DNA of 64,000 bases from Acidimicrobiia bacterium. Its GTDB lineage: Bacteria > Acidobacteriota > Vicinamibacteria > Vicinamibacterales > SCN-69-37. Location: assembly GCA_016871335.1 (NCBI GenBank), contig VFZF01000007.1:97767-161766 (forward strand), given 5' to 3'. How positions within the stretch are numbered: the stretch's first letter is position 1; every line of letters starts with the position of its first letter. Shown one piece after another: positions 16,977 through 25,472 of the stretch. A program made the position numbers and the translations under genes. The notes below the pieces were generated by a model. The model had not been told where the DNA came from. It saw nothing but the letters and a program-made list of their open reading frames with translations, and made no database searches.

Positions 16977-18888
16977 CCTCACGTTCGCGCTGAGCGCCCT
17001 GCTCTGCGGGTTCACCCTCGTTGAGGTGAACTACGCGCGGCTGGGCCCGCAGGCGCAGCTCGCCATCTTCACGGCGTTCGGGCTGATCCTCTGTTTCCTG
17101 AACGTGCCCATGGTGAAGGGCCGCGCGGCATCGATCACCACCCGCGCAGTGGACGTCTCGCTGGCGCTGCTCACGCTCGGTTGCTGCGCCTACGTGGTGT
17201 GCCAGACCGAACCTGCGTTTGCCTCCTCTTGGGCGAACGGCCGGTCGCTCGGCAATCGGGCCGGCTACGAAACATCGCTCGATATCCTCGTCGGAGGCAC
17301 GGGACTCCTGCTCGTCATGGAAGCGGCAAGGCGCACGTTGGGCTGGGCGCTGCCGTTGCTCTCCGGATTTTTCCTGCTGTACGCGTACTTCGGCGTCTGG
17401 TCGCCGGACTGGTTCTTCCCGCACCGCGGCTATCCGGTTGATCGGATCGTGGCGCAGTCCTTCCTGCACAGCCAGGGTGTGTTTGGTGTGGCGCTGCAGG
17501 TCATGTTCACGTACGTGTTCCTGTTCGTCGTGTTTGGCGCGCTGCTGGGTGCGACTGGGGCCACGCGGTTTGTGATCGACTTCGCTGCACGACGGTTTGG
17601 CGGCACTCCCGGCGGTCCGGCCAAGGTCGCCGTGATCAGCAGCGGCATGATGGGATCGCTCTCCGGCAGTGCCGTGGCCAACACCGTCGCAACCGGCACG
17701 TTCACGATCCCGATGATGAAGAGCGCCGGCTTCCCTGCCCACGAGGCCGGCGGCGTGGAAGCCGCGTCGAGTTCCGGAGGCGCACTCGCGCCACCGGTCA
17801 TGGGCGCCGGCGCCTACATGATGCTCGAGCTGGTGCAACCGCCGGTCACGTATCTGGAGATCGTCAGGGCGGCCACAATCCCCGCGATTCTGTATTACCT
17901 CTCGCTCTACTTCATCGTGCACTTTTCGGCGAGACGACGGGCGATCGGCCATGCGGGAACGTCTGCTGACATCCCGGCGATCGAGAAGGGGCATCCCTTT
18001 GAAGGTCTCGTCTTCGGCGTCGCACTCACGAGCCTGATCGTGTTCCTGGCACTCGGGTACACCGCGTTCCGCGCGGTGAGTATCGCCCTGCTGGTCACGG
18101 CCGTCACGTCGTCGTTCCATGTGCGGACCCGGTTGTCGTGGGCGAAGATCCGGACGGCGATTCTGGATGCCGCCAAAGACGCCACTCCGCTCATTGCGGC
18201 TGCCGCCTGCGTGGGCGTTGTGATCGCGGTGGTGACGATGACCGGCGTGGGCACGCGATTGCCGGCGACCATCCTCCCGCTCGCGCAGCAGAATCTCTTC
18301 CTCGCCCTGCTGCTGATCATGGTGTCGTCACTGGTGTTGGGCATGGGGCTGCCCTCTGCAGTGGTCTACCTGTTGCTCGCCACGTTGATGGGCCCCGTGC
18401 TCGACCAACTCGGGGTCGTGCCGCTGGCCGCGCACATGTTCATTTTTTATTTCGGCATGATGGCGATGGTCACGCCTCCGGTCGCACTGGCGGCCTATGC
18501 GGCGGCCTCAGTGGCCGGCTCCGACATCATGAAGACCAGCTGGGCGGCATTCCGCTTTGCGCTGGTCGGCTTCACGCTGCCGTTCATTTTTGTCTACCGG
18601 CCGGAGCTGTTGCTGATGTCGAACGCCGGTGGATTTCCGCCGCTCGGCGACATCCTCGCTGCGGTAATTGTCGCCGTGCTCGGCATCCTCACGTTTGCCG
18701 CCGGCATCGCCGGATTCCTCTGGTCACGAACGCCCACCGTCGAGCGTGTCCTGCTGTTCGTGGCATCAGCCCTGATGCTCGCTCCTGGCCCGACGGTGAT
18801 GATCGGCCCATTCCCGCTGCACGTGCTCGACGTCAGTGGTGTCGTGCTGGCGATCCCTCTCGTGCTCGCCAACTGGCGTCGACGGTAG
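16951..18888 (+). CDS. TRAP transporter fused permease (4TM/12TM, DctQM type)
   Basis: 645 residues with about 16 to 18 helices: a small-subunit-like N-terminal part, then the large ion-coupled permease with GMMGSLSGSAVANTVATGTF and the later GMGLPSAVVYLLLATL. The one-chain 4TM/12TM form is the usual partner of TAXI receptors and drives uptake with Na+ or H+. The GTG at 16951 lies inside the receptor gene, so the two are co-translated. Substrate unknown. Confidence 0.9.
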   Translation: MKSVSGRSNLTFALSALLCGFTLVEVNYARLGPQAQLAIFTAFGLILCFLNVPMVKGRAASITTRAVDVSLALLTLGCCAYVVCQTEPAFASSWANGRSLGNRAGYETSLDILVGGTGLLLVMEAARRTLGWALPLLSGFFLLYAYFGVWSPDWFFPHRGYPVDRIVAQSFLHSQGVFGVALQVMFTYVFLFVVFGALLGATGATRFVIDFAARRFGGTPGGPAKVAVISSGMMGSLSGSAVANTVATGTFTIPMMKSAGFPAHEAGGVEAASSSGGALAPPVMGAGAYMMLELVQPPVTYLEIVRAATIPAILYYLSLYFIVHFSARRRAIGHAGTSADIPAIEKGHPFEGLVFGVALTSLIVFLALGYTAFRAVSIALLVTAVTSSFHVRTRLSWAKIRTAILDAAKDATPLIAAAACVGVVIAVVTMTGVGTRLPATILPLAQQNLFLALLLIMVSSLVLGMGLPSAVVYLLLATLMGPVLDQLGVVPLAAHMFIFYFGMMAMVTPPVALAAYAAASVAGSDIMKTSWAAFRFALVGFTLPFIFVYRPELLLMSNAGGFPPLGDILAAVIVAVLGILTFAAGIAGFLWSRTPTVERVLLFVASALMLAPGPTVMIGPFPLHVLDVSGVVLAIPLVLANWRRR

Positions 18889-18908
18889 ACGGACCCGACG
18901 TGCCCTCG

Positions 18909-18998
18909 TAGGGCCCGCTGAACTTGAGCGGGCCATTTCCGTCGCAGCGACGGACGACCGCGACGACCGGTCGTCTTGCCTCCGCGTCGCAGGGCTCG
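18909..18998. repeat. REP-like hairpin with extended body, copy C
   Basis: TAGGGC, stem GGCCCGCT/AGCGGGCC, loop GAACTTG, then a body with AGCGACGGACGA (18946-18957) and the block GGTCGTC-N3-CCTCCGCGTCGCAGG (18969-18993). The same block stands at a similar distance from a REP-like unit at 60780-60804. A diverged inverted copy is at 19800-19926. Confidence 0.65.
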
Positions 18999-19018
18999 CT
19001 GCTTACGTTCCGGCTCAT

Positions 19019-19192
19019 TCAATGGCCGGCCATTGCCAATCCGCCGTAGAGAAAGAGCAGTATCGAGCTGATGGCCCACACTCGCCAGGCCTTTCCTTTG
19101 CGATGCAGTTTAACCGCCAACCACAAGTGCAGTGCCTCTGCGAGTACGAGCGATGCACCACTGCCGATTGACAAGCCGTCCATCAAGGTCAT
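19019..19192 (-). CDS. Small membrane protein (57 aa)
   Basis: A 57-codon frame starting MTLMDGLSIGSGASLVLAEA, followed by LHLWLAVKLHRKGKAWRVWA and a helix ISSILLFLYGGLAMAGH. It has two hydrophobic segments around a basic turn, a sensible small membrane protein. It is one of three minus-strand small genes between inverted REP-like elements and may be a gene-cassette product. No family is recognised and no good ribosome site is visible. Confidence 0.45.
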   Translation of the reverse strand: MTLMDGLSIGSGASLVLAEALHLWLAVKLHRKGKAWRVWAISSILLFLYGGLAMAGH

Positions 19193-19251
19193 GCCCAGTC
19201 AGCCGGTTTCTTGAAACTCACTTCACCCCCAGGAAAGCAACACCGTGGCGG

Positions 19252-19458
19252 TCACGGAATCTTCATGACGACTACAGCCGCGACTCCCACGGCAGCTGCC
19301 AGCAGAATAAGGGCCGTGCTGGCTCGAGGGCGTGTGCGCTGCGAACGACTCGCCAGCACACTGATGCTGCTTGCAAGCAAGAGCAACCAACTCGAGGTCG
19401 GGGGCCCCTCGGTCCAGATCAGCATGATGATGGTTGTAAGCCAATCCAGCCCAATCAT
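19252..19458 (-). CDS. Small two-helix membrane protein (68 aa)
   Basis: The frame reads MIGLDWLTTIIMLIWTEG, then a Leu/Ser-rich helix, a basic loop (SRSQRTRPRAS) and a second helix TALILLAAAVGVAAVVVM ending KIP. Hydrophobicity and charge fit a two-pass protein with the loop in the cytoplasm. It follows the attC-like site at 19545-19614 on the same strand. Function unknown. Confidence 0.45.
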   Translation of the reverse strand: MIGLDWLTTIIMLIWTEGPPTSSWLLLLASSISVLASRSQRTRPRASTALILLAAAVGVAAVVVMKIP

Positions 19459-19544
19459 CGCCGCAGCGAAGCGCAGTAGCCATGATCACTCTGTCGAGCT
19501 ATCGTCGGAGGTCCTCAACACTCTCCCCATGAAATTGCAGGTCA

Positions 19545-19614
19545 GCTCAACCCTGGCGTTCAGCAGCGGCGACCTCATCCTTGCACCGGCCGTCTGGTGC
19601 AACGCAAGTCAGGC
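19545..19614 (-). other. attC-like recombination site (candidate)
   Basis: On the minus strand GCCTGAC (R'' box, one change from RYYYAAC) is followed by TTGCGTT, a central hairpin GCACC...GGTGC, then GAACGCCAG and GTTGAGC (matches GTTRRRY). The stop codon of the upstream small gene (19609) lies in the R'' box, as is common in integron cassettes. The outer pairing has mismatches, so this is a weaker candidate than the two near 59 kb. Confidence 0.4.
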
Positions 19615-19857
19615 ATCTGCTGAAGGATCGGCCAGATCCGTGATCTGGCGGACTTCTTCGCGGGAGATGAGGTTCTTCGCCAGCAGACTTCGGACGAGCG
19701 TCGCAACTCCGGCTTTCAGTTGTTCGTGTTCATCTCGCAATTCGTCCAATTGGTGGTCGGCGCGCTCAAAAGCGCGGCGGTGCAGATGGACATCGACATT
19801 CGACGAACGGACACGGCGACCGGGCGGCGGGTTCGTCCGTCGCTCCGACGGGAGCAC
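19609..19857 (-). CDS. Small coiled-coil protein, N-terminus uncertain
   Basis: The C-terminal 55 residues look genuine: FERADHQLDELRDEHEQLKA then GVATLVRSLLAKNLISREEV, an amphipathic coiled coil. The first 20 residues are coded by the body of a REP-like element (19800-19861), which suggests that the element has replaced the original start region. The stop codon overlaps the attC-like site. No family recognised. Confidence 0.35.
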   Translation of the reverse strand: MLPSERRTNPPPGRRVRSSNVDVHLHRRAFERADHQLDELRDEHEQLKAGVATLVRSLLAKNLISREEVRQITDLADPSADA

Positions 19858-19926
19858 GAATGGCCCGCTACAGTTCAGCGGGCCCTAGGTGGGCGGAGCG
19901 GCCCGCTCACGTTCAGCGGACCCTAC
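19800..19926. repeat. Two REP-like hairpins with diverged body, copy D
   Basis: Two units in the same orientation (19862-19887 with loop ACAGTTC; about 19900-19925 with loop CACGTTC) separated by GGTGGGCGGAGC. To their left is a body that shares AGCGACGGACGA (complement at 19833-19844) with copy C at 18946, in inverted orientation. Copies C and D therefore bracket the small-gene island. Confidence 0.65.
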
Positions 19927-19935
19927 GAGGAGCGA

Positions 19936-21549
19936 TCAGGGTGCGCTGTCGAGGAAGCGGACGCCGGGGTTCTGTTTTTCGGCGTACTGCAGCGCCCAGG
20001 GGGACGGGAACAGCAGCACGAGCTTCCCGTTGCGATCACTGGCCTGCATCACGCGCTCGTCGAGCCCGGCGAGGTTGTCGTCCTTGCCGTCCGGTGTGTC
20101 CACCCAGCGAGCCGTATGAATGCTCATGGGCTCCACGCGAATCTTGACGCCGTACTCACCCTCAAGCCGCGCCGCAATGACATCAAACTGCAGCGGCCCG
20201 ATGACACCGACCACAGGCTCACGCCCGTACGATCTCGGATACAGCACCTGAATCAGGCCTTCCTCCTCCAGCTGCCGCACACCATCGTCGAACTGCTTGT
20301 GCTTGGAGTCGACAAGACGCAGGCGCGCGAACTGCTCCGATGGGAACCGGAGAATGGCGTGAAACTTCACCGGCTTCCCCTGGTAGAGCGTGTCGCCGAT
20401 CGAGAAGCGGCCGGGATTCACGAGCCCCACAATGTCGCCGGCGATGGCGTCCGTCACTGATTCGCGTTCGCGGCCAAACATCTTGTAGACACGCGCCGCA
20501 CGGATCGTCTGGTTCCCGCGCGCATTGACGATCGGGGTGTCCCGTTCGAGACGACCGGAACAGACGCGCACAAACGCGACGCGGTCCCGGTGACGCGGGT
20601 CCATGTTTGCCTGAATCTTGAATACAAATCCGCTGAAGTCGGGTGACGCCGGATCAATCAATCCGGAATCCGACTCTCGCGCTGAGGGCGGCGGCGCCAA
20701 CTCAACGAGGCCATCGAGCAGCGGTTCCAACCCGAAGTTCACAAGCGCGCTGCCGAAAAATACACCGGTCTGATCACCGGCCCGATACGACTCGAAGTTG
20801 AACGGCGTGCCTGCGTGTGACGCGATTTCAAACGACTCGGTAAACTCGGCGAACACCCGATCACCTACGACCTCTGCGATCGCCGTGTCGTTGTAGTCCG
20901 CGGTCGTCACTTCCGAGCGGCGTTCACCCTTGCTCTGCTTGTCGTACATCGTCACGACACGCGTGCGCACGTCGAACACGCCCTTGAAGTCGATGCCCTG
21001 GCCCAGCGGCCAGTTCAGCGGTGCCGCTTTGATCCCAAGCGCGCTCTCGATCTCGTCCATCAGCTCAAGCGGGTCGCGCCCGGGCTGGTCCATCTTGTTG
21101 ACGAACGTCAGGATCGGCAGCTTCCGCTTCTTGCAGACTTCGAACAACTTCCGCGTCTGCGCCTCAATGCCTTTCGCAGCGTCGATGACCATGACGACGC
21201 TGTCGGCGGCGATGAGGGCGCGATACGTGTCTTCGCTGAAGTCCTGGTGGCCGGGTGTGTCGAGGAGCGACAACCGGCGGCCGCGGAGTTCGAATTCAAG
21301 CGCGGTGGAGGTCAGCGAGATACCGCGCTTCTGCTCCATCTCCATCCAGTCGGACACCACGTGCCGCTGGGTCTTGCGCCCACGCACGGCACCGGCCAGC
21401 TCAACGGCGCCCGCATACAGGAGGATCTTCTCGGTCAGCGTGCTCTTGCCGGCGTCGGGGTGGGAAATGATGGCAAATGTCCGCCGGGTCGCAACCTCGG
21501 CGGCAAGCACTTTTCTGGATTCGGATGCGCTGGTGTCTATCGTGGTCAT
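19936..21549 (-). CDS. prfC: Peptide chain release factor 3
   Basis: 537-residue translational GTPase that recycles RF1/RF2 after termination. It shows the P-loop SHPDAGKST, the switch-II motif DTPGHQDF, the NKMDQPGRDPLE G4 region and the RF3-specific RGRKTQRHVVSDWMEMEQKRG. The length is normal for the family and the C-terminal domain is complete. ATG 21549 is well supported by alignment of the N-terminus. A REP-like element lies immediately after the stop. Confidence 0.95.
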   Translation of the reverse strand: MTTIDTSASESRKVLAAEVATRRTFAIISHPDAGKSTLTEKILLYAGAVELAGAVRGRKTQRHVVSDWMEMEQKRGISLTSTALEFELRGRRLSLLDTPGHQDFSEDTYRALIAADSVVMVIDAAKGIEAQTRKLFEVCKKRKLPILTFVNKMDQPGRDPLELMDEIESALGIKAAPLNWPLGQGIDFKGVFDVRTRVVTMYDKQSKGERRSEVTTADYNDTAIAEVVGDRVFAEFTESFEIASHAGTPFNFESYRAGDQTGVFFGSALVNFGLEPLLDGLVELAPPPSARESDSGLIDPASPDFSGFVFKIQANMDPRHRDRVAFVRVCSGRLERDTPIVNARGNQTIRAARVYKMFGRERESVTDAIAGDIVGLVNPGRFSIGDTLYQGKPVKFHAILRFPSEQFARLRLVDSKHKQFDDGVRQLEEEGLIQVLYPRSYGREPVVGVIGPLQFDVIAARLEGEYGVKIRVEPMSIHTARWVDTPDGKDDNLAGLDERVMQASDRNGKLVLLFPSPWALQYAEKQNPGVRFLDSAP

Positions 21550-21638
21550 CGAGACAATGCACCAGTGTACACAGCCTTGCCATCCGGAGGCGACCAGCCG
21601 AAAGGCGGGGCAGCCCTTGGGTCGACAGGATTAACCTG

Positions 21639-22055
21639 TTAACCCCTGCGACACCTACTGACGAATCGGCTTCGCCGCAGCGCCATAATCGCAAAAGCAA
21701 GCCAAAGACCGACAACCCCAGTTGCCATCGACATTTCCACGACCCAGGAAGCAGGCTTGACTATCACGTAAAGAGCCAGCACGCCCATAGCGGCCACGAG
21801 CAGCCACACCTCAGGCGGTCTACTTGCTGCGCGCCTGATCAGCCAAATAGTAGCAACGAAGGCTACAATGAGACTCAACGTAGCAAAGAGACCGGCTTGG
21901 AGCTCAAGACCGAGTGCACTCGCCAGCGCGAGAAGCGATGGTAAGAGGAGCAGAGCGCCCACGACAACGAGCGGACGTCCACCGTCACGCCACTCAAGGA
22001 TACCGATTAGCATCACTAGCACCGCAACGACCGCCAAGATCACTTGCACCACCAT
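21639..22055 (-). CDS. Four-helix membrane protein of unknown function
   Basis: 138 residues from ATG 22055: MVVQVILAVVAVLVMLIGI, then EWRDGGRPLVVVGALLLLP and two more hydrophobic segments, ending in a basic tail FVSRCRRG. The frame stays open much further upstream but that part is not protein-like. No domain recognised. Confidence 0.5.
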   Translation of the reverse strand: MVVQVILAVVAVLVMLIGILEWRDGGRPLVVVGALLLLPSLLALASALGLELQAGLFATLSLIVAFVATIWLIRRAASRPPEVWLLVAAMGVLALYVIVKPASWVVEMSMATGVVGLWLAFAIMALRRSRFVSRCRRG

Positions 22056-22127
22056 GTCCAAGGGCCCATCGTTTCTTGCCTGCTCCTTCTGAAAGACGCC
22101 TGGCGAATCAGATGGTAGCCTTATGCC

Positions 22128-22374
22128 ATGCAGACCACCATTGATTCTGCCGGTCGCATTGTCATTCCAAAGTCCATGCGCACGAAGCTGGGGCTTGAGG
22201 CCGGCGGCGTCGTGACCGTACGGGAGCGGGACGGCCTCCTGGAACTCGAACCGGCAGGCACCTCCATGACCCTCACCGAACGCCGAGGGGGGGCCGGTGG
22301 CTGTGCCGGACGAGCCCCTGCCGCCCCTCACCGACGACATAGTGAGAGCCACGCTCGAAGGCACGCGCCGATGA
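22128..22374 (+). pseudogene. AbrB/MazE-type antitoxin with frameshift
   Basis: MQTTIDSAGRIVIPKSMRTK then LGLEAGGVVTVRERDGLLEL is a swapped-hairpin AbrB DNA-binding domain as in VapB/MazE antitoxins. At the seven-G run 22287-22293 the frame is lost. With six G the protein would continue PVAVPDEPLPPLTDDIVRAT and end at TGA 22372-22374, overlapping the toxin ATG as ATGA. As it stands the antitoxin frame runs on into the toxin and gives a fused product. Homopolymer error cannot be excluded. Confidence 0.7.
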
Positions 22375-22562
22375 TCGCAGTCGACAGCAGCGTGGTGGTC
22401 GCCGCATTCGCGAGTTGGCACGAGGGGCACACGTCGGCTGTCGCCGTCCTTGCGCGGTCACCCAGAATTCCCGCCCATGCAGGAGCCACGCTCGTTACAC
22501 GCGATCACCGTGCGCGCGTCACCTACGATCGGCTACACGTGCCGTACGAATTCGTGAGTTGA
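22371..22562 (+). pseudogene. PIN-domain toxin with internal deletion
   Basis: MIAVDSSVVVAAFASWHEGH is a normal VapC N-terminus with the first catalytic Asp, and LVTRDHRARVTYDRLHVPYE is a normal C-terminus. The protein is only 63 residues instead of about 130. The stretch between PAHA and GATLVTRD, which normally carries the catalytic Glu and middle Asp, is absent, so the nuclease should be dead. It is in the same frame as the broken antitoxin. Confidence 0.75.
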
Positions 22563-22568
22563 TCGCCA

Positions 22569-22586
22569 CCGGACCTGAAGGTCCGG
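22569..22586. terminator. Perfect hairpin between convergent genes
   Basis: CCGGACCT-GA-AGGTCCGG, an 8-bp perfect stem between the PIN remnant and the convergent EEP-family gene. There is no T tract, so its terminator role is only likely from position. Confidence 0.4.
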
Positions 22587-22606
22587 CCTCCATCACGACC
22601 TCTGAA

Positions 22607-23488
22607 TCAGCGCCCGGGCAGCCGGATGCGGGCGGTGACCGGGAAATGGTCGGAGGGCAGCCGCCCATCGCGGGCCGTCCGCACGATCTGCGCGTCCAGC
22701 ACATCCACCCCGGGGGTTACCAGGACGTAGTCGATCTTGTCGCCGGTCGTGCGCTCGGGATCAAAGCCCGTGAACGTACCGACCTCTGTCGCCTCCGGAT
22801 GGCGCACGCGGAACGTATCCACGAGCAGCGCGGTACCGCCAGAGACAGGCAACAACGACCGCAGCGCCGGATTGGCTTCGCCCACATTAAAGTCACCCGT
22901 CACCACCACCGGCTCGGAGGCGGGAACCCTCGCGCGAATCCGATCCGCCAGCAACGCGGTACTCCGTTCACGGGAGGGCTGCGACTGATGATCCAGATGT
23001 ACGTTGAACACCCAGAACGGCCGGCCTTGCCGATCGATGAGTCTCGCCCACGTGCAGATGCGCGTGATGGTGTTGCCCCACGACGTTGACGCCACCACAG
23101 AGGGCGTGTCGGAGAACCAGAACGTGCCCGACTCCGCCACGTGAAACCGATCATGCCGATACAGGATCGCCGCGTACTCCCCGCGCGTCTGTCCATCGTC
23201 TCGTCCCACACCAATGACGCTGTACACGGGGACGGCGGTCGTGATTTCTACAATCTGGCTGTGCAGCGCTTCCTGCAGGCCGACGACATCCGCATTAACC
23301 TGACGGACCACATCGATCAATAAATCACGACGCAGCGGCCACCGGTTCTCACCGTCGTTCGCGGTGCCATACCGGATGTTGAACGACATCACACCGAGTT
23401 CGACAGGAGGAGCCTGCTGCGCGCGCACACCAGGCCCCGCCACGGCCAGGGCCACGGCACACACAAGAGCAGCGATCGAAGTCCGCAT
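22607..23488 (-). CDS. Exported endonuclease/exonuclease/phosphatase-family hydrolase
   Basis: 293 residues from ATG 23488, with a signal peptide ending GVRAQ. EEP-fold motifs are present: MSFNIRYGTANDGENRW, VGLQEAL (catalytic Glu), FNVHLDHQS, VTGDFNVGEANP (Asp/Asn) and LPSDHFPVTARI (catalytic His at the end). Such secreted proteins are phosphoesterases of varied substrate rather than DNA nucleases. It is downstream of the TatT-DctP-DctQM genes on the same strand but separated by a 175-bp repeat region. Confidence 0.85.
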   Translation of the reverse strand: MRTSIAALVCAVALAVAGPGVRAQQAPPVELGVMSFNIRYGTANDGENRWPLRRDLLIDVVRQVNADVVGLQEALHSQIVEITTAVPVYSVIGVGRDDGQTRGEYAAILYRHDRFHVAESGTFWFSDTPSVVASTSWGNTITRICTWARLIDRQGRPFWVFNVHLDHQSQPSRERSTALLADRIRARVPASEPVVVTGDFNVGEANPALRSLLPVSGGTALLVDTFRVRHPEATEVGTFTGFDPERTTGDKIDYVLVTPGVDVLDAQIVRTARDGRLPSDHFPVTARIRLPGR

Positions 23489-23525
23489 GGTGGGGAGAGC
23501 GTAACCCGGAAAAGCGCTTGTCAGG

Positions 23526-23656
23526 GATTTACAGGGAGGCACGGAGGATTCTGTTGGAGACGGGACGGTGCGAACGCGATCTGCTCCGCGCCAACGCAGA
23601 ACCCAGGCGTCTTGCCCCCCGCCATTGGGAACTCCGCGCCTCCGCGTCTCCCTGTG
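23526..23656. repeat. Inverted pair of ACAGGGAGGCACGGAG-type repeats
   Basis: ACAGGGAGGCACGGAGGATT at about 23527 faces CTCCGCGCCTCCGCGTCTCC (then CTGTG) near 23636. The 90 bp between hold no gene that I can support. A related copy, ACAGGAGGCACGGAGA, is at 46138. Confidence 0.5.
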
Positions 23657-23663
23657 AGTCTCT

Positions 23664-25472
23664 TTACGGGATCCGTCCGAGCCAGCGCAGCGGCGCCAGG
23701 GTCAGCGACGGGAAGTACGTGATGAGCAGCACGCTGATCGCCAGGATGATCAGCATCGGCAACGCCGCGCGCATCACCTCAAGCGCCGGCCGCTGGAACC
23801 GCACAGACGACAACAGCAGGTTCAACCCGAGCGGCGGTGTGAGGTACCCGAGTTCGAGGTTGGCCACAAAGATGATGCCAAGGTGAATCGGGTCGATCTG
23901 ATAGAACTCCGCCACGCCCGCAATCAGCGGCACGACGATCACGATGGCCGAGAACACGTCCATCACGCACCCGACCAGCAGCAGGAAGATGTTGAGCGCC
24001 AGCAGGAACATCAGCGGAGACTCCACGTGTTCCGTGGTCCACGCAATCAGGGCATCGGGCACCTGCGCATTGACCATGTAATTGGTCAACCCGACGGCAA
24101 CGGCAAGAATAACCAGCACGCCGCCAACGAGCCCCACCGACTCGCCGGTGACGCGCACGACATCACGAATTGTCGGCAGGTCGCGATGAATGAAGCGCTG
24201 CATGATGAAGGCATACAGCGCAGCGACAGCCGCCGACTCCACCGGCGTCGCATAGCCGCCAAGCAGCGCCGTCATCACCACAATCGGCAGACCGATTTCC
24301 CACTTGGCGTTCCAGAACGCCGCCATCGCCTCGCCGGCCACAAACGGCGGACGCGCGGCGCCGGCCTTGATCGCCTCGCGAACACCGTACGCCGACAACA
24401 TCACCAGCATCAGCAGCCCGGGAATCATCCCGCCGATGAACAGGTCCTCCATCGAGAGGTTGGCAATGATCGCGTAGAGAATCAACGGCAGCGACATCGG
24501 GAACAACAGACCGAGCGACCCTGCCGAGGTCAACATGCCAATCGAAAAACGCTGGCGGTACCCGTCCTTGAGCAACGCCGGCAGCAACAAACCGCCCAGC
24601 GCGAGAATCGTGACACCCGACCCGCCAGTGAGCAGCGTGAAGAACGCACACAGCGCCACCGATGCGACCGCCGTGCCACCAGGCAACCAGCCCACCCACG
24701 CACGAAACAGACGCAGAAGGCGCTCGGACGACTTGCCCTCGGCCAGCAGGTACCCCGCCAGCGTGAACAGGGGAATCGTTGCCAAGCCGGCAGACCCCGT
24801 CAGCTCCTGATACGCAGTGATCAGCAGCACCGTCGGCTTGCTGCCCTGCACCATGAACAACACGGCCGCCGCGCCGCCCAGCAACACAAAAATCGGCGCG
24901 CCCAGCAGCGCGGCCACGACCAACCCGGCCAACCACGGCCACGCCGGAGCGCCATCAAGCAATTCGGGATGTGTGGCGATCCAATACCCGCCGATCGGGC
25001 CGACCAGCGCAATCGCGCGGCCAACCCACGACGTGGACGCACTCCACATCAACCGCGCCGCGATCAGGCCGAACGAAATCGGCAGCACCAGATCCGCGAC
25101 CCACACCGGCACGCCGGCGGCGATCTCGGTGCCATCCACCCGGTCCAACGTCACAAGATTGATGCCGCCGACCGCAAACACCGTCGCCACTGCCGCGCCG
25201 GCAATGGCGGCCACAAATTTCGCCGCACTCGCCGTTCTGCTGTGCGCGAGAAACTCGCCGGTCGCCAGCGACAGCAATTTGCCGTCACGCGCCGCAATCG
25301 CCGCGCCCAACATCCCCACCCACATCGTCAGATGCTGCGCAAACGGCGCCGCACCGGGAATGCCGGTCGCAAACCACTTGCGCAGAACAATCTCGCCCAG
25401 GGGGATGACGATGATGCCGGCCATCGCCAGGAGGGCGATCGAATTCTCGAACCTGACGAGGGCCGGGCGCAC
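23664..25472 (-). CDS. TRAP transporter fused small/large permease (DctQM)
   Basis: 602 residues. Residues 1 to about 160 look like the four-helix DctQ subunit and the rest like the twelve-helix DctM subunit, with GAPIFVLLGGAAAVLF, ATIPLFTLAGYLLAEGK and GGSGVTILALGGLLLPALLK. Its GTG start at 25472 directly follows the TAG stop of the DctP gene. With the receptor and TatT genes upstream it forms a complete tripartite transporter. Confidence 0.9.
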   Translation of the reverse strand: MRPALVRFENSIALLAMAGIIVIPLGEIVLRKWFATGIPGAAPFAQHLTMWVGMLGAAIAARDGKLLSLATGEFLAHSRTASAAKFVAAIAGAAVATVFAVGGINLVTLDRVDGTEIAAGVPVWVADLVLPISFGLIAARLMWSASTSWVGRAIALVGPIGGYWIATHPELLDGAPAWPWLAGLVVAALLGAPIFVLLGGAAAVLFMVQGSKPTVLLITAYQELTGSAGLATIPLFTLAGYLLAEGKSSERLLRLFRAWVGWLPGGTAVASVALCAFFTLLTGGSGVTILALGGLLLPALLKDGYRQRFSIGMLTSAGSLGLLFPMSLPLILYAIIANLSMEDLFIGGMIPGLLMLVMLSAYGVREAIKAGAARPPFVAGEAMAAFWNAKWEIGLPIVVMTALLGGYATPVESAAVAALYAFIMQRFIHRDLPTIRDVVRVTGESVGLVGGVLVILAVAVGLTNYMVNAQVPDALIAWTTEHVESPLMFLLALNIFLLLVGCVMDVFSAIVIVVPLIAGVAEFYQIDPIHLGIIFVANLELGYLTPPLGLNLLLSSVRFQRPALEVMRAALPMLIILAISVLLITYFPSLTLAPLRWLGRIP

